Origin: Pseudomonadota bacterium | GTDB taxonomy: Bacteria > Pseudomonadota > Gammaproteobacteria > Steroidobacterales > JBCBZW01 | Length of the DNA: 53,019 nucleotides | NCBI GenBank assembly: GCA_039815145.1 | Contig: JBCBZW010000026.1 | Span: 1-53,019 of the forward strand | Direction of reading: 5' to 3' | Shown here: positions 8,188 through 16,881 of the stretch, in pieces | How positions within the stretch are numbered: position 1 is the first letter of the stretch | How the letters are laid out: each line of letters begins with the position of its first letter | Made by a program: the position numbers and the translations under genes | Notes under the pieces: generated by a model | The model's database searches: none | The model's input: only the letters and a program-made list of their open reading frames with translations | Told to the model about the DNA's origin: nothing

Positions 8188-8604
8188 ATGTTTGCCTCGA
8201 TCCGCCAATGGCTGGACTCTCTGAGCGAGGAGAGCCACCTGTTTACGAATCGCGATGACGCCATGCTGCACAGCGGCGTCGCTGCCGTGCTCTACCACCT
8301 GATCGCCGCCGACGACACGATCAGCCAGCGCGAGCGCAACGCCTTCACCCAGATCATGCGCGAGGAGTTCGACCTGAGCGATGCACAGATCGCCCATCTC
8401 TTCGAGGCGGCGCAGGCCTCGCGCGGCGATCCCCTGGAAGACGTGGAGACCGTGAGCGCCTACCTGAAGGACAGCCCGACCATGCGCATGGCCTTCGTGG
8501 CCAAGCTCATGCGCCTGATCAACGTAGACGGCACGGAGCAGAAGGAACTCGACGCCCTCTACGGCAGTCTGCGGGAGGCCTTCCCGGAGCTCGGCGCCCC
8601 GTGA
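8188..8604 (+). CDS. TerB-like (tellurite resistance/co-chaperone type) protein
   Basis: This 138-residue, mostly alpha-helical acidic protein has the TerB-family pattern: AVLYHLIAADDTISQRERNAF followed by IMREEFDLSDAQIAHLFEAA and VAKLMRLINVDGTEQKELDAL. The two D-x-(T/G) loops at equivalent positions are the typical repeated acidic, metal-binding-like features of TerB folds. These proteins are soluble and often associated with membrane stress complexes; the exact role here is unknown. Its stop TGA overlaps the ATG of the downstream DUF819 gene (TGATG), indicating coupled translation. No ter operon partner (TerC, TerD) is nearby. Confidence 0.8.
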   Translation: MFASIRQWLDSLSEESHLFTNRDDAMLHSGVAAVLYHLIAADDTISQRERNAFTQIMREEFDLSDAQIAHLFEAAQASRGDPLEDVETVSAYLKDSPTMRMAFVAKLMRLINVDGTEQKELDALYGSLREAFPELGAP

Positions 8605-9776
8605 TGATCACCGCACCCCTCGGGGTGCTCGCCATCCTGTCGGTCAACGTAGGCATCAGCGACTGGTTGGCGCGACGGCCCGGCTGGCACCTGCTCGGCG
8701 CCGCCCTGCTGGTGATCGCCCTCACCGCCGTCTGCGCCAACGTCGGCCTGATTCCATCGGTCACCGACGGCTCCCCCGCCTACGACGCCATCTTCACCTA
8801 CGTCGCCCCGATGGCGATCTTCTGGTTGCTGCTCGGGGTGGATCTGCGCAGCATCGTGGCCGCCGGCATCCCCATGCTGGGCATGTTCGCGCTGGGCGCG
8901 ATCGGCACACTGCTCGGTGTGCTGGTCGCCATGGTCCTGATCCCAGCGGAGATCTTCGGGGAGTTTCGCGCCGCGCTCGCCGGCATGTTCGTCGGCACCT
9001 ACATCGGCGGCGCCCTGAACTTCAATGCCGTGGCGCTCGAGTTCGGGGTCCAGCGCGAGGGGCTGCTCTACGCGAGCGCTGGTGTGGTCGACAACCTCAT
9101 GACCACTGTGTGGATGGTGGCGACGATCGCGTTGCCGCGCGTGCTTGGCCCCGTGTGGCGCACTCGCGCCGCGAGCCGCCCACAGGTCACCGGTGAGGCC
9201 ACCACGTCTTCAACCCAACCCCACGCCGACGCCTCGGACGACGAAGTCGTTGGCCCCGGCGACCTTGCCGTGATGTTAGCCCTGGGCGCGGGCGCCCTAC
9301 TGCTGGCACAGAAGCTAACGGAAATCATCGCAAGCCTGGGACTGGCGCTGCCCGAGATTCTGGTCCTCACCACGGTCGCCCTCGCCCTGGCGCAAGTGCC
9401 CGTGATCCAGCGCCTGCGTGGTGCGCGCGCCTTAGGGATGTTCTCGGTGTTGCTGTTCCTGGCGGCGATCGGGGCTCTGTGTGATCTCGGTGAACTCGCG
9501 GGCACGGGCCACCTTGGGTTCGGGCTGTCAGCCCTCGTCACCCTCACGGTTCTGGTCCACGGTGTGTTCGTCTTCGCGGGCGCCTACGTGATGCGCATCG
9601 ATCCGGCCGGGGCCGCCGTGGCGTCCCAGGCCAACATCGGCGGCGGCACCTCGGCCCTCGCCCTCGCCCGAGGCCTCGAGCGACCGGATCTGGTGGCGCC
9701 GGCGCTGCTGATCGGCTCGCTCGGCAATGCCGTCGGCACCTACCTCGGCTTCTTCGCCGCCGGCCTGCTCGCCTGA
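8604..9776 (+). CDS. DUF819 family membrane protein, putative transporter
   Basis: This is a polytopic inner-membrane protein of about 390 residues with ten or so hydrophobic segments. It shows DUF819 (YjcL-type) features: SVNVGISDWLARRPGWHLLG near the N terminus, APMAIFWLLLGVDLRSI, a GTYIGGALNFNAVALEFGV segment with small residues, and ANIGGGTSALALARG near the C terminus. The two Gly/Asn-rich motifs resemble the inverted-repeat cores of secondary transporters, so transport is inferred, substrate unknown. A charged loop rich in Ser, Thr and Asp lies around residues 190-215. ATG at 8604 overlaps the TerB stop; GTG at 8601 is an equally possible start adding one residue. Confidence 0.85.
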   Translation: MITAPLGVLAILSVNVGISDWLARRPGWHLLGAALLVIALTAVCANVGLIPSVTDGSPAYDAIFTYVAPMAIFWLLLGVDLRSIVAAGIPMLGMFALGAIGTLLGVLVAMVLIPAEIFGEFRAALAGMFVGTYIGGALNFNAVALEFGVQREGLLYASAGVVDNLMTTVWMVATIALPRVLGPVWRTRAASRPQVTGEATTSSTQPHADASDDEVVGPGDLAVMLALGAGALLLAQKLTEIIASLGLALPEILVLTTVALALAQVPVIQRLRGARALGMFSVLLFLAAIGALCDLGELAGTGHLGFGLSALVTLTVLVHGVFVFAGAYVMRIDPAGAAVASQANIGGGTSALALARGLERPDLVAPALLIGSLGNAVGTYLGFFAAGLLA

Positions 9777-9794
9777 GGGGGCTTCGCTGAGTCC

Positions 9795-10280
9795 CTAAGC
9801 GCTCGGCGGAATCGCCGCGTAGCCCACTTCGCCGAGGGCGTGGATCTCATCGCCCACCATCGCGCGCACGCGCAAGTGCAAGCGGGCTCGACCGCGGCGG
9901 CGAAACTGGGTCAGGAAGGACTCCACCGTCTGCCCGTCGGGCATCACGGCCATCGCTTCGAAATCGCTGCGCACAGGCAGGAGGAACTTCACCTTCACGC
10001 TTTGCGCAACGATATCGCTAGGTGGACAGTCATCGACGAGCGCCGCCGTCAGGCCCCAACCCGCCAGAGTCATTGCCGTCTGCAGGGCACCGGCGAACCC
10101 CGTGCCCATATGGTTGGCGCTCGGCGTGAGCGGGGCGAACAATCGCAGGCCCCGCGCGTCGAGCTCACGCAGCTGCAAGCGCATGAAACGAGCCAAAGGA
10201 ATCTGTTCGGCCCAGGTGGTACCGAGGCGCTGCTTGAGCTCCTCACTGAACTGGTGATGGTCTTCTTGCCGCTGCGCCAT
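9795..10280 (-). CDS. Hotdog-fold thioesterase (YiiD C-terminal-like)
   Basis: This 161-residue protein resembles the putative thioesterase domain found at the C terminus of YiiD. It has the hotdog core: ANHMGTGFAGALQTAMTLAG forms the central helix, SVKVKFLLPVRSDFEAMAV and RRGRARLHLRVRAMV form the sheet strands. The likely activity is hydrolysis of an acyl-CoA or acyl-ACP thioester, by family only. I prefer ATG at 10280 with GGAG upstream; an in-frame TTG at 10307 would add nine residues. It stands alone, convergent with the DUF819 gene, with 18 bases between them. Confidence 0.8.
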   Translation of the reverse strand: MAQRQEDHHQFSEELKQRLGTTWAEQIPLARFMRLQLRELDARGLRLFAPLTPSANHMGTGFAGALQTAMTLAGWGLTAALVDDCPPSDIVAQSVKVKFLLPVRSDFEAMAVMPDGQTVESFLTQFRRRGRARLHLRVRAMVGDEIHALGEVGYAAIPPSA

Positions 10281-10539
10281 TCGTCCGCTCTCCACCGGAT
10301 CACCCAATATCTGACGCTCTGCTGCGTCGCGTCGACAGGTGCCGCAGCGGGCGTCGAAAAACGACCCCTCTCACGGCTTGAGGCGAGGCAGCTTAGCTGT
10401 CCCTATCGCACTCGACAACACGCCAGGTCACGGCTGGCACGACTCACGCGACAAGCTCTTCCAACGCGACCGAATCGACGTCAGTTCGTCGCGTTCGCAA
10501 CGCCGAGGGTCGACGGCGCGACGCTGCCTTGCAGCAATG

Positions 10540-11667
10540 TCAGCGATTGGCGGCGAGGGTTTCGATCGGAACGTAGACTTGATCGAAACCGAAGTTTCGA
10601 GGCGCCACGAATTCCAACGCCTTCGCCGTTCGCATGCGTGCCGGCGCGCCGATGGCGAGCAGTTGCAGGCGCTGGCCGTAGCGCAGGGTCTCAGCCGTGA
10701 TCGGCAGCCCCGTCTCGAGATCCAGCGCACAGATCAGGTCCGGCGTCGTCGCCAGCACCCGCTCACCCGCCGTCGCCAGGAGGTACTCGTTCTTGATGCC
10801 CACCTGCACGGGCACACCCCCGGCGAAGGGCTGTACCTGCAGGGTGGCGAAGTCGTAGCCGCCCTCCACTCGGCGTTCGATGTCCGTCACCTTGCCCGTC
10901 GTCAACACGTGTACCTCTCCGTAGTGTGTCGGCGCGAGTAAGTCTCTCAGGGCATCGACGAAGGGCTCGAGGCGGTTACCGAAGCGGCCGATCAGCTCGC
11001 CGATCTGATGGCACAGGCTGATCGTGCTGGGGATCGTGACCTCCTTCGCCTGCGCACCGCTCATGCAATGCTCCGCACTCAAGCACTGACCACCGCCTGC
11101 GACCACCGAGAACTGGCGCACCAGGTGTTCGGTGATCAAGGGGTCGCGCACGTGGTCGAGCACCACGCGATCGCCGAGTTCGCTGGCCACCGCGAGGGGG
11201 GTGGCGGAGATGCCGTAGATGGAGAAGGACTCCATCTGCAGTTCGGGAAAGGCGCGCCCCATGCCGTCGGCGTCGACCACGGGCAGGCCGCGCTCGGCGG
11301 CGGCGACGAAGGGCACGAGCGCATTCACGCCCCCGGCTTCGAAGGCGATCAGCGCGGTGGTGCGGCGGCCGAGAAAAGCCTCCAGGGCATCGAGGGCCCA
11401 ACCGGCCTCGCGGCCGTTGCCGGGCTTCTCCTGCATGATGGTCGGTGAGCCCACGGAGCCTATCGCCACCACTAACGCGTCGTCGTCGAGCTCCTCCAAG
11501 GGCAGCAGGTCGACCGCGCCGACACCGTCGAGGGCGCGCTCGGCGAGAATCTCACCGATCAGCGTATCGCCTCCACCGCCGGTGGCCAGGAAGGCGCCGC
11601 CGCGAGCGATCGCCTCCACATGCTCGGCCCGCACCTGACGCAAGCGCTCACCTCCATCGCCACTCAT
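10540..11667 (-). CDS. DUF917 family protein
   Basis: This 375-residue soluble protein matches the DUF917 family: an N-terminal Gly-rich segment GGAFLATGGGGDTLIGEI, then DDDALVVAIGSVGSPTIM and VDADGMGRAFPELQM. These proteins occur next to hydantoinase/oxoprolinase subunits and are thought to act with them, but no reaction is established. The first four bases of its ATGA start overlap the stop of the upstream hydantoinase gene, so it is the last gene of a three-gene coupled operon. About 260 bases of DNA without a recognisable gene separate its stop from the thioesterase. Confidence 0.9.
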   Translation of the reverse strand: MSGDGGERLRQVRAEHVEAIARGGAFLATGGGGDTLIGEILAERALDGVGAVDLLPLEELDDDALVVAIGSVGSPTIMQEKPGNGREAGWALDALEAFLGRRTTALIAFEAGGVNALVPFVAAAERGLPVVDADGMGRAFPELQMESFSIYGISATPLAVASELGDRVVLDHVRDPLITEHLVRQFSVVAGGGQCLSAEHCMSGAQAKEVTIPSTISLCHQIGELIGRFGNRLEPFVDALRDLLAPTHYGEVHVLTTGKVTDIERRVEGGYDFATLQVQPFAGGVPVQVGIKNEYLLATAGERVLATTPDLICALDLETGLPITAETLRYGQRLQLLAIGAPARMRTAKALEFVAPRNFGFDQVYVPIETLAANR

Positions 11668-13253
11668 CGCGCCGCCTCCCCACTCACTGCTGATACCCGC
11701 TCGAGATCCGCATCGCCCACGGCGCGCGCGTGCAAGGTGCCGCCCGGCTCATCGGAGTAGCTGAGAGGCACCTCCCCTACCTCGACCACGTCCACAGTGC
11801 CCTCGCGCGCGCCCGCCTGCACGGCGCGCGCGATCGCCTCTGCCTTGACCGCCGCCAGCGCCTGCTCCCGCGGTTGCCGAGACGCCACATACACACTTTG
11901 CGCTTCACCGCCGATCTGCCCGAGCGCAGCGCCGATGGCGTTGGCCACCGCCCCGTCCTGGGGCCGCAAGGTCTCACTCACCCCTGCCAGTCCGTCCGGC
12001 ACGAGGAAGCCACCGCCGCCGACCACCACCAACGGCAGCGGCGCCGGATTGGTCTTCATCTGATCCACGTGCACCTCCAGGCGCTCGCGCATCACGCGAC
12101 TCGCCGCCGCCACCGTGGCGGCGGGCACCTGGGCGACGCACCCGGGATCGCCGATCTGTACCCGGCCTTGGGCCACGGCGATATCCGTGGCCGTGAGCTG
12201 ATCGCCGCCGAACACCAGCGCCCGCGTGCGCAGATCCCGCCCCACGGAGCCCGGTCCTACGCTGCCACCGTCTTCGCTCACCTGAGAACCACCGCCTAAT
12301 GCGACCGCTAGTACGTCCGGCATGCGGAAGTTGGTTAGGACGCCGCCCACGCGCACGGCGCTGCCGGATGGACGCGGGAAGCCGTCGACGAGCATGCCGA
12401 TATCGGCCGTCGTACCGCCCACGTCCACCACCATGGCGTCGCCGTGGCGGGCGAGCCACAGGGCGCCGCGCATGGAGTTGGTGGGGCCGGAGGAGAAGGT
12501 GAAGACCGGGTAGCTGCGGGCGAATGCAGCCGCCATCAGCGTGCCGTCGTTCTGGGAGATGAAGAAGGGGCAGCGCATGGACAAGGCCGCGAAGGCCTGC
12601 TCGAAGGCGCTTACCACGTCGTTCGCCAGGGGCAGGAGGGCGGCGTTGAGCAGCGTCGCGTTCTCGCGCTGATAGAGCCCGAGGTGACCGAGCTGGTGTG
12701 AGAGGGCGATGCGAATCCCGGGCACCCGCGTGCGCAGGCGAGCGGCCGCCTCGCGCTCGGCGCTGGCGTCCGTGGTCGCGAAGACGGACGTCACGGCCAC
12801 CGCACTCACGCCGCTACGCGCTATCTGCTCCACCGCATCGTCCAGGGCCGCCTCGTCGAGGGGCACGATGGGCTTCCCGTCGTACTCCGTTCCCCCGTCC
12901 ACCAGCAGGCCACCGGCGAGTGCTGGATCCGCCAACACCACCTCACGAAGTTCGCGAGGCCACTTCGCCGCGATCGGCAAGGCCGAAGACGACTGGCCGC
13001 CGATGCGCAGGGCGGCAATCGGCGAGAGCCGTCGACGCTCGACCACCGCGTTGGTGAACTGAGTGGTGCCGAGGTTCATCATGCGTACGGCATCAGGGGC
13101 TACGCCCGCCTGCGTGAGCACCTCGCGCACCGCGTCCAGCACGCCGCTGGCGATGTCGCCGGTCGTGAGCGTCTTGTGCGCGGCCAACAGCTGGTTGTCG
13201 TCGATGACCACGGCGTCGGTGTGCGTGCCGCCCACATCTACGCCGACCCTCAT
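11664..13253 (-). CDS. Hydantoinase/oxoprolinase A-type protein (HyuA-like)
   Basis: This 529-residue protein has the hydantoinase/oxoprolinase A fold, an ASKHA-type ATPase. The N-terminal phosphate-binding loop is MRVGVDVGGTHTDAVVI, a second Gly-rich segment VVDVGGTTADIGMLVDGF lies near residue 275, and VVVGGGGFLVPDGLAG lies near residue 415. Relatives such as N-methylhydantoinase A, 5-oxoprolinase and acetone carboxylase beta use ATP to activate a cyclic amide or ketone, normally with a B subunit. No B subunit is encoded here; a DUF917 protein takes the neighbouring position. The cytosine permease gene upstream hints at a pyrimidine or hydantoin-like substrate. Both ends overlap neighbours by four bases. 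Confidence 0.9.
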   Translation of the reverse strand: MRVGVDVGGTHTDAVVIDDNQLLAAHKTLTTGDIASGVLDAVREVLTQAGVAPDAVRMMNLGTTQFTNAVVERRRLSPIAALRIGGQSSSALPIAAKWPRELREVVLADPALAGGLLVDGGTEYDGKPIVPLDEAALDDAVEQIARSGVSAVAVTSVFATTDASAEREAAARLRTRVPGIRIALSHQLGHLGLYQRENATLLNAALLPLANDVVSAFEQAFAALSMRCPFFISQNDGTLMAAAFARSYPVFTFSSGPTNSMRGALWLARHGDAMVVDVGGTTADIGMLVDGFPRPSGSAVRVGGVLTNFRMPDVLAVALGGGSQVSEDGGSVGPGSVGRDLRTRALVFGGDQLTATDIAVAQGRVQIGDPGCVAQVPAATVAAASRVMRERLEVHVDQMKTNPAPLPLVVVGGGGFLVPDGLAGVSETLRPQDGAVANAIGAALGQIGGEAQSVYVASRQPREQALAAVKAEAIARAVQAGAREGTVDVVEVGEVPLSYSDEPGGTLHARAVGDADLERVSAVSGEAAR

Positions 13254-14545
13254 GCAACCACCCTCCGCGCCTCGCGCCGCCGTATCAGCCCCAAGCCCCC
13301 GTACACGAGGGCCGCCACCAGCACGCCGTCCAGGTTGGCGATACCCGTGACGTGCGTCTTATCGAAGTAGGCGAGCGCCGCGGCCACGGCACCGAGCGCC
13401 CAGGCGATGAAGGCAGATGGGTTGACGCTGCTGTGCGCGCCGTCGAGTTGCTCCAGGCGATAGTCACCACCGCGCAGGATGAAGAAGTCCACCACGTACA
13501 CCCCCAACACCGAGGAGAAGATCACGCTCTGCCAGACGAGGAAGTCGATGAACACGTCGCTGACATCGGTAAGGGCGATCGCCGTGCCGATGACGCCGGC
13601 CACCACCACGAAGACCCACTCGCTCGTGCGCGGAAAGATGGAGGCGAGTGACAATCCTGCGCCGTAGAGGTTAACGGCATTGGTGGTCAGGCTGGCCACG
13701 ACCAGAAACACCAACGCGAAGGCGCCGAAGCCGAGGGCGAGCATGATGGCCAGGGGCTCGATCTCCCCGAGGTGCAAGGCAGGGCCGGCCGCCACCGCGT
13801 GTACTAAGGTCTCGATCAGCGTGAGGGCGATGATCACCGCCACCACCACATCGCGAGGCCCGCGCGCATAGCGCGTCAGGTCCGGCACCAGCAGGACGCC
13901 GACGATGATGCCGCCGGACAGGGTGGTGACCGCCTGGCCGAAGCTCATCTGCGCCGTGGGTGCCAGGGTGGTGAGCGTCTCCCACGACGTCGCCTCGAAG
14001 GTGCGAGCCACCATCATCACCAGCATCGTGAGCATGAGAGGAAAGGCGATCAGGGCCAGCTTGTCGAGCGCCTTGAAGCCGAAGATCGTTGCCCCCGTCA
14101 TCAGCACGCCCCCGCCGATCACGTAGGCGGCCGAGGGCAGGGTCGCGCCGAGCACTTGCTCGCCGATCTGCTCACCGGCGGCACCGAAGAAATAAGCGTT
14201 GACGCCGAACCAGCCGAACTGGGCGATGGCGAAGGTCAAGTTCACCCAACGCGCACCCTGTGTGCCGAAGGAGAAGCGCAGGATCATGTAGGTGGACAGG
14301 CGGCTGCGCATCCCGACCCAACCGGTGACGATGGCCAGGGTGCTGACCAGCACGGCGGCGGCCAGAAAGGCGAGCAAGCTGGCTTCGAAGCCGAGGGCGA
14401 CCCCGACCTCGGCTCCGCTCAACAACGCAGGCAGGGCAACGCCGATGCCGCCGAGGATGAAGCCGATACGCACGCCGCCGTAGGTCTCCGCCTGGGGCAC
14501 CGGTTCGGTGGCGTAGTCCTCGACCAGATTTTCCAACCGACTCAC
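13250..14545 (-). CDS. NCS1-family cytosine/purine permease (CodB-like)
   Basis: This inner-membrane transporter of about 431 residues has twelve hydrophobic segments. The N-terminal region (EDYATEPVPQAETYGG, GIGVALPALLSGAEVGVALG) and the Asn/Phe/Gly-rich TM3 region ARWVNLTFAIAQFGWFGVNA are characteristic of the NCS1 nucleobase symporters. It would import a nucleobase or related cyclic amide, feeding the co-transcribed hydantoinase-like gene; the substrate pairing is inferred from context. GTG at 14545 has GAGGAG at good spacing and is preferred over the TTG at 14575. Its end overlaps the hydantoinase ATG by four bases. It is the first gene of the operon. Confidence 0.9.
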   Translation of the reverse strand: MSRLENLVEDYATEPVPQAETYGGVRIGFILGGIGVALPALLSGAEVGVALGFEASLLAFLAAAVLVSTLAIVTGWVGMRSRLSTYMILRFSFGTQGARWVNLTFAIAQFGWFGVNAYFFGAAGEQIGEQVLGATLPSAAYVIGGGVLMTGATIFGFKALDKLALIAFPLMLTMLVMMVARTFEATSWETLTTLAPTAQMSFGQAVTTLSGGIIVGVLLVPDLTRYARGPRDVVVAVIIALTLIETLVHAVAAGPALHLGEIEPLAIMLALGFGAFALVFLVVASLTTNAVNLYGAGLSLASIFPRTSEWVFVVVAGVIGTAIALTDVSDVFIDFLVWQSVIFSSVLGVYVVDFFILRGGDYRLEQLDGAHSSVNPSAFIAWALGAVAAALAYFDKTHVTGIANLDGVLVAALVYGGLGLIRRREARRVVA

Positions 14546-14643
14546 ACGGAGCGCTCCTCGAGTAGGCAAGGTCAATAAAGAAATCCCCGGACCGCCTTCG
14601 CGATCCGAGGACTTCTGCCCACTCCAGATACTCCGCTACTGTG

Positions 14644-14663
14644 CCGGGAACCGCCAGTCCCGG
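14644..14663 (-). terminator. Hairpin after the BON-LysM gene
   Basis: CCGGGA (14644-14649) and TCCCGG (14658-14663) form 6-bp arms with an 8-base loop just downstream of the BON-LysM stop. There is no T-run, so it is a weak candidate terminator. Confidence 0.3.
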
Positions 14664-14685
14664 GCAGCCAGACGATCGCGGCCCA

Positions 14686-15126
14686 CTAGCCCTGGGGAAT
14701 ACGCAACACCTGACCTGGGTAGATGCGATCGGGGTTGCTCAGCATCGGCTTGTTTGCCTCGAAGATGCTCATGTACTTGGCGCCACTGCCGAGGGTCTTC
14801 TCGGCGATTGCCCAGAGCGTGTCCCCCGACGCCACCGTGTGGAAGACGGGTTCGGCCGCACCGGAGTCCGCCACGATGGCCTCCTCGACCTCGGCCACAC
14901 CTTCAAGGTTACCGACGGCCACGATGATCTTCTCTTTCTCTTCTTGGGTGGGCGCACGGCCTTCCAGGCGCACGCGATCGCCATCCACGGAGATCTGCAG
15001 ATCATCTCCGGGCAACCCGAGCTCCTTCACCTCCGCGCTGAGAGCTGAGGCATCTGGCGCCGCATCCTTCTTGCGACCGATCCCGATGGCCTTACCGGCA
15101 TCTCGCACAAACTTCCAAACATCCAT
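14686..15126 (-). CDS. BON and LysM domain protein (YgaU/Kbp-like)
   Basis: This 146-residue protein has the two-domain layout of E. coli YgaU/Kbp. MDVWKFVRDAGKAIG opens it, a BON domain spans about residues 30-90 (LQISVDGDRVRLEGRAP, then VAVGNLEGVAEVEEAIV), and a C-terminal LysM spans about 97-146 (HTVASGDTLWAIAEKTLG ending in DRIYPGQVLRIPQ). The E. coli protein binds potassium and is cytoplasmic despite its LysM; I infer a similar role in osmotic response. ATG at 15126 is preceded by GGAGGGAAGC. The longer reading frame upstream to 15297 lacks domain content. It stands as a single-gene unit. Confidence 0.9.
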   Translation of the reverse strand: MDVWKFVRDAGKAIGIGRKKDAAPDASALSAEVKELGLPGDDLQISVDGDRVRLEGRAPTQEEKEKIIVAVGNLEGVAEVEEAIVADSGAAEPVFHTVASGDTLWAIAEKTLGSGAKYMSIFEANKPMLSNPDRIYPGQVLRIPQG

Positions 15127-15522
15127 GAGCTTCCCTCCGCCAGTATCGTGTTTGATGTTCTGATCGTGCCACTGCACCGACCGGCAACCAACGACTGTAA
15201 CGCTACTTAACACTTGGATAAGGTTATCGGAAAAAGGACCGGCCACCCCCTGGCGGCCGGCCAACGCGGCACGCACCCGCCGGGATACGTGCAGCAAAGG
15301 GATCGCAGAGCTTCCGTGCCCTACTTACTGCTTCGTCTTGAGGTCAGGAAAGCTCGCCGCCGCAACGCAGACACGTTGCTGGAGCCAAGCCAAGTGATTC
15401 AGCGCGGGCATTGTGGAGACCGCCGAACCGGTTGGTCAACGACGGTCACAGGAGTTTTCAAGTGCGGTGCATCCAGAATCGAGGCACCGCGAAAGGCAAC
15501 GGGGAATCGCTACAGATTGTGG
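15127..15522. other. 396-base gap between BON-LysM and acyl-CoA dehydrogenase genes
   Basis: No convincing gene is seen. It holds the terminator-like hairpin at 15231-15260 (minus) and an AT-richer patch at 15195-15235 that may carry the promoter of the BON-LysM gene. Between 15261 and 15522 I see nothing beyond the probable 3' untranslated region of the acyl-CoA dehydrogenase transcript. Confidence 0.6.
15231..15260 (-). terminator. Rho-independent terminator, minus strand
   Basis: In minus-strand RNA order CCGGCCGCC (15260-15252) pairs with GGTGGCCGG (15247-15239) through nine pairs including one G-U, with a 4-base loop. TCC and a run of five T follow (15238-15231). It would end transcripts coming from the acyl-CoA dehydrogenase gene about 260 bases upstream. 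Confidence 0.6.
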
Positions 15523-16743
15523 CTACCGCGGCACGTACGCACGCAGCTCGTGGCGCGCCACCTGACGGCGATGTACGGCGTCGGGGCCGTCGGCCAGGCG
15601 CAGGGTTCGCATCAAGGTCCAGGCCCGCGCCAACGGCGTGTCCTGACTGACCCCCGCGCCACCGTGCAATTGAATCGCCTCGTCGAGCACGTGCAAGGCG
15701 GTGCGCGGCGCCACCACCTTCACCTGACTGATCCACGGCGCGGCAGCGCGCGGGTCGCCGCGATCGATCATCCAAGCGGCCTTGAGGCACAGGAGGCGGG
15801 CCATCTCGATCTCCATCCGGCACTCGGCGATGATGTCGTGGTTGGCGCCCAGCAGGGCGAGGGGCTTACCGAAGGCCTCGCGCGACACCGAACGCTGACA
15901 GAGCAGGCGCAGGGCCTCCTCCGCCATGCCGACAGCGCGCATGCAATGATGGATGCGACCGGGCCCCAGGCGCGCCTGAGCGATCTCGAAGCCTCTGCCC
16001 TCACCGAGCAGCAGGTGATCGCGCGGCACCCGCACGTCGGTGAAGCGCAGGTGCATGTGTCCGTGGGGAGCGTCGTCGTGGCCGTAGATCTCCATCGCCC
16101 GCAGCACTTCCACCCCCGCGGTATCGCTGGGCACGAGAATCATCGAGTGCGCCTGGTGGCGCGGTGCATCTTCGGCCCCCGTACGTACCATGACGATGTA
16201 CACCTTGCAGCGCGGATCACCGGCGCCGGAGGCCCACCACTTCTCGCCGTTCAACACGTAGTGCTCACCGTCGGGTTCGCAGCGCATGGCAATGTTGGTG
16301 GCATCGGAGCACGCCGCGTCGGGCTCGGTCATGAGGTAGGCGGAGCGAATCTCCCCGTCGAGCAATGGCGTCAGCCAGGCGGTCTGCTGCGCGGGTGTGC
16401 CGAAGCGATGCAACACCTCCATGTTGCCCGTGTCGGGGGCGGAGCAATTGAAGACCTCGGCGGCGAGCGGTGAGCGTCCCATCTCCTCGGCCAGATAGGC
16501 GTAGTCGACGGTGTTGAGCGCCGCGTCTTCGGTGGCGGTGAGCCAGAGGTTCCACAGGCCCGCTTCGCGCGCCCGTGCCTTGAGGGCGCCGAGCAGTTCC
16601 AACTGTACGGGCGTGAGCTGCCAACGGTCGCCGACGCCTACCTCGCGGGCGTAGATCTCCTCCGCCGGGCGCACGTGCAGATCGATGATCTCGCGCACTT
16701 GCTCGCGCATCGCGTGGGCCTTCGGGCTCAAGCCCAGATTCAT
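15523..16743 (-). CDS. Acyl-CoA dehydrogenase (ACAD10/11-like)
   Basis: This is a FAD-dependent acyl-CoA dehydrogenase of about 406 residues and normal family length. Visible features are the helical N-terminal domain (YLAEEMGRSPLAAEVFNC), the flavin-contacting AYLMTEPDAACSDATNIAM, the substrate-domain GEKWWASGAGDPRCKVYIVM, and the C-terminal HVLDEAIQLHGGAGVSQDTP. It would catalyse alpha,beta-dehydrogenation of an acyl-CoA, passing electrons to ETF. The divergent neighbour is a phosphotransferase-fold kinase of the type fused to the dehydrogenase in animal ACAD10/ACAD11. Those proteins phosphorylate and process 4-hydroxyacyl-CoAs, so the pair may do the same; this is inference. ATG at 16743 (MNLGLSPKAHAM) is preferred to the upstream start at 16857. 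Confidence 0.9.
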   Translation of the reverse strand: MNLGLSPKAHAMREQVREIIDLHVRPAEEIYAREVGVGDRWQLTPVQLELLGALKARAREAGLWNLWLTATEDAALNTVDYAYLAEEMGRSPLAAEVFNCSAPDTGNMEVLHRFGTPAQQTAWLTPLLDGEIRSAYLMTEPDAACSDATNIAMRCEPDGEHYVLNGEKWWASGAGDPRCKVYIVMVRTGAEDAPRHQAHSMILVPSDTAGVEVLRAMEIYGHDDAPHGHMHLRFTDVRVPRDHLLLGEGRGFEIAQARLGPGRIHHCMRAVGMAEEALRLLCQRSVSREAFGKPLALLGANHDIIAECRMEIEMARLLCLKAAWMIDRGDPRAAAPWISQVKVVAPRTALHVLDEAIQLHGGAGVSQDTPLARAWTLMRTLRLADGPDAVHRRQVARHELRAYVPR

Positions 16744-16881
16744 GGTGAGTTCTTGCAAGGCGAAGCTCCAAACGTTGAGCGCAGGTGTCGGCAACTCCGA
16801 GACCGGGTTAAGCTGATCCCCGCACCGCAGGCGCCTTCGTGACGCCCTGCTTGTCATTTCTCTTCGACCGCCGGAGCGCGC

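Noticed and set aside
10434-10448. Sigma-54-like motif TGGCACGACTCACGC
   Set aside because: GG and GC spacing fits, but the -12 half lacks TTGC and no plus-strand gene follows.
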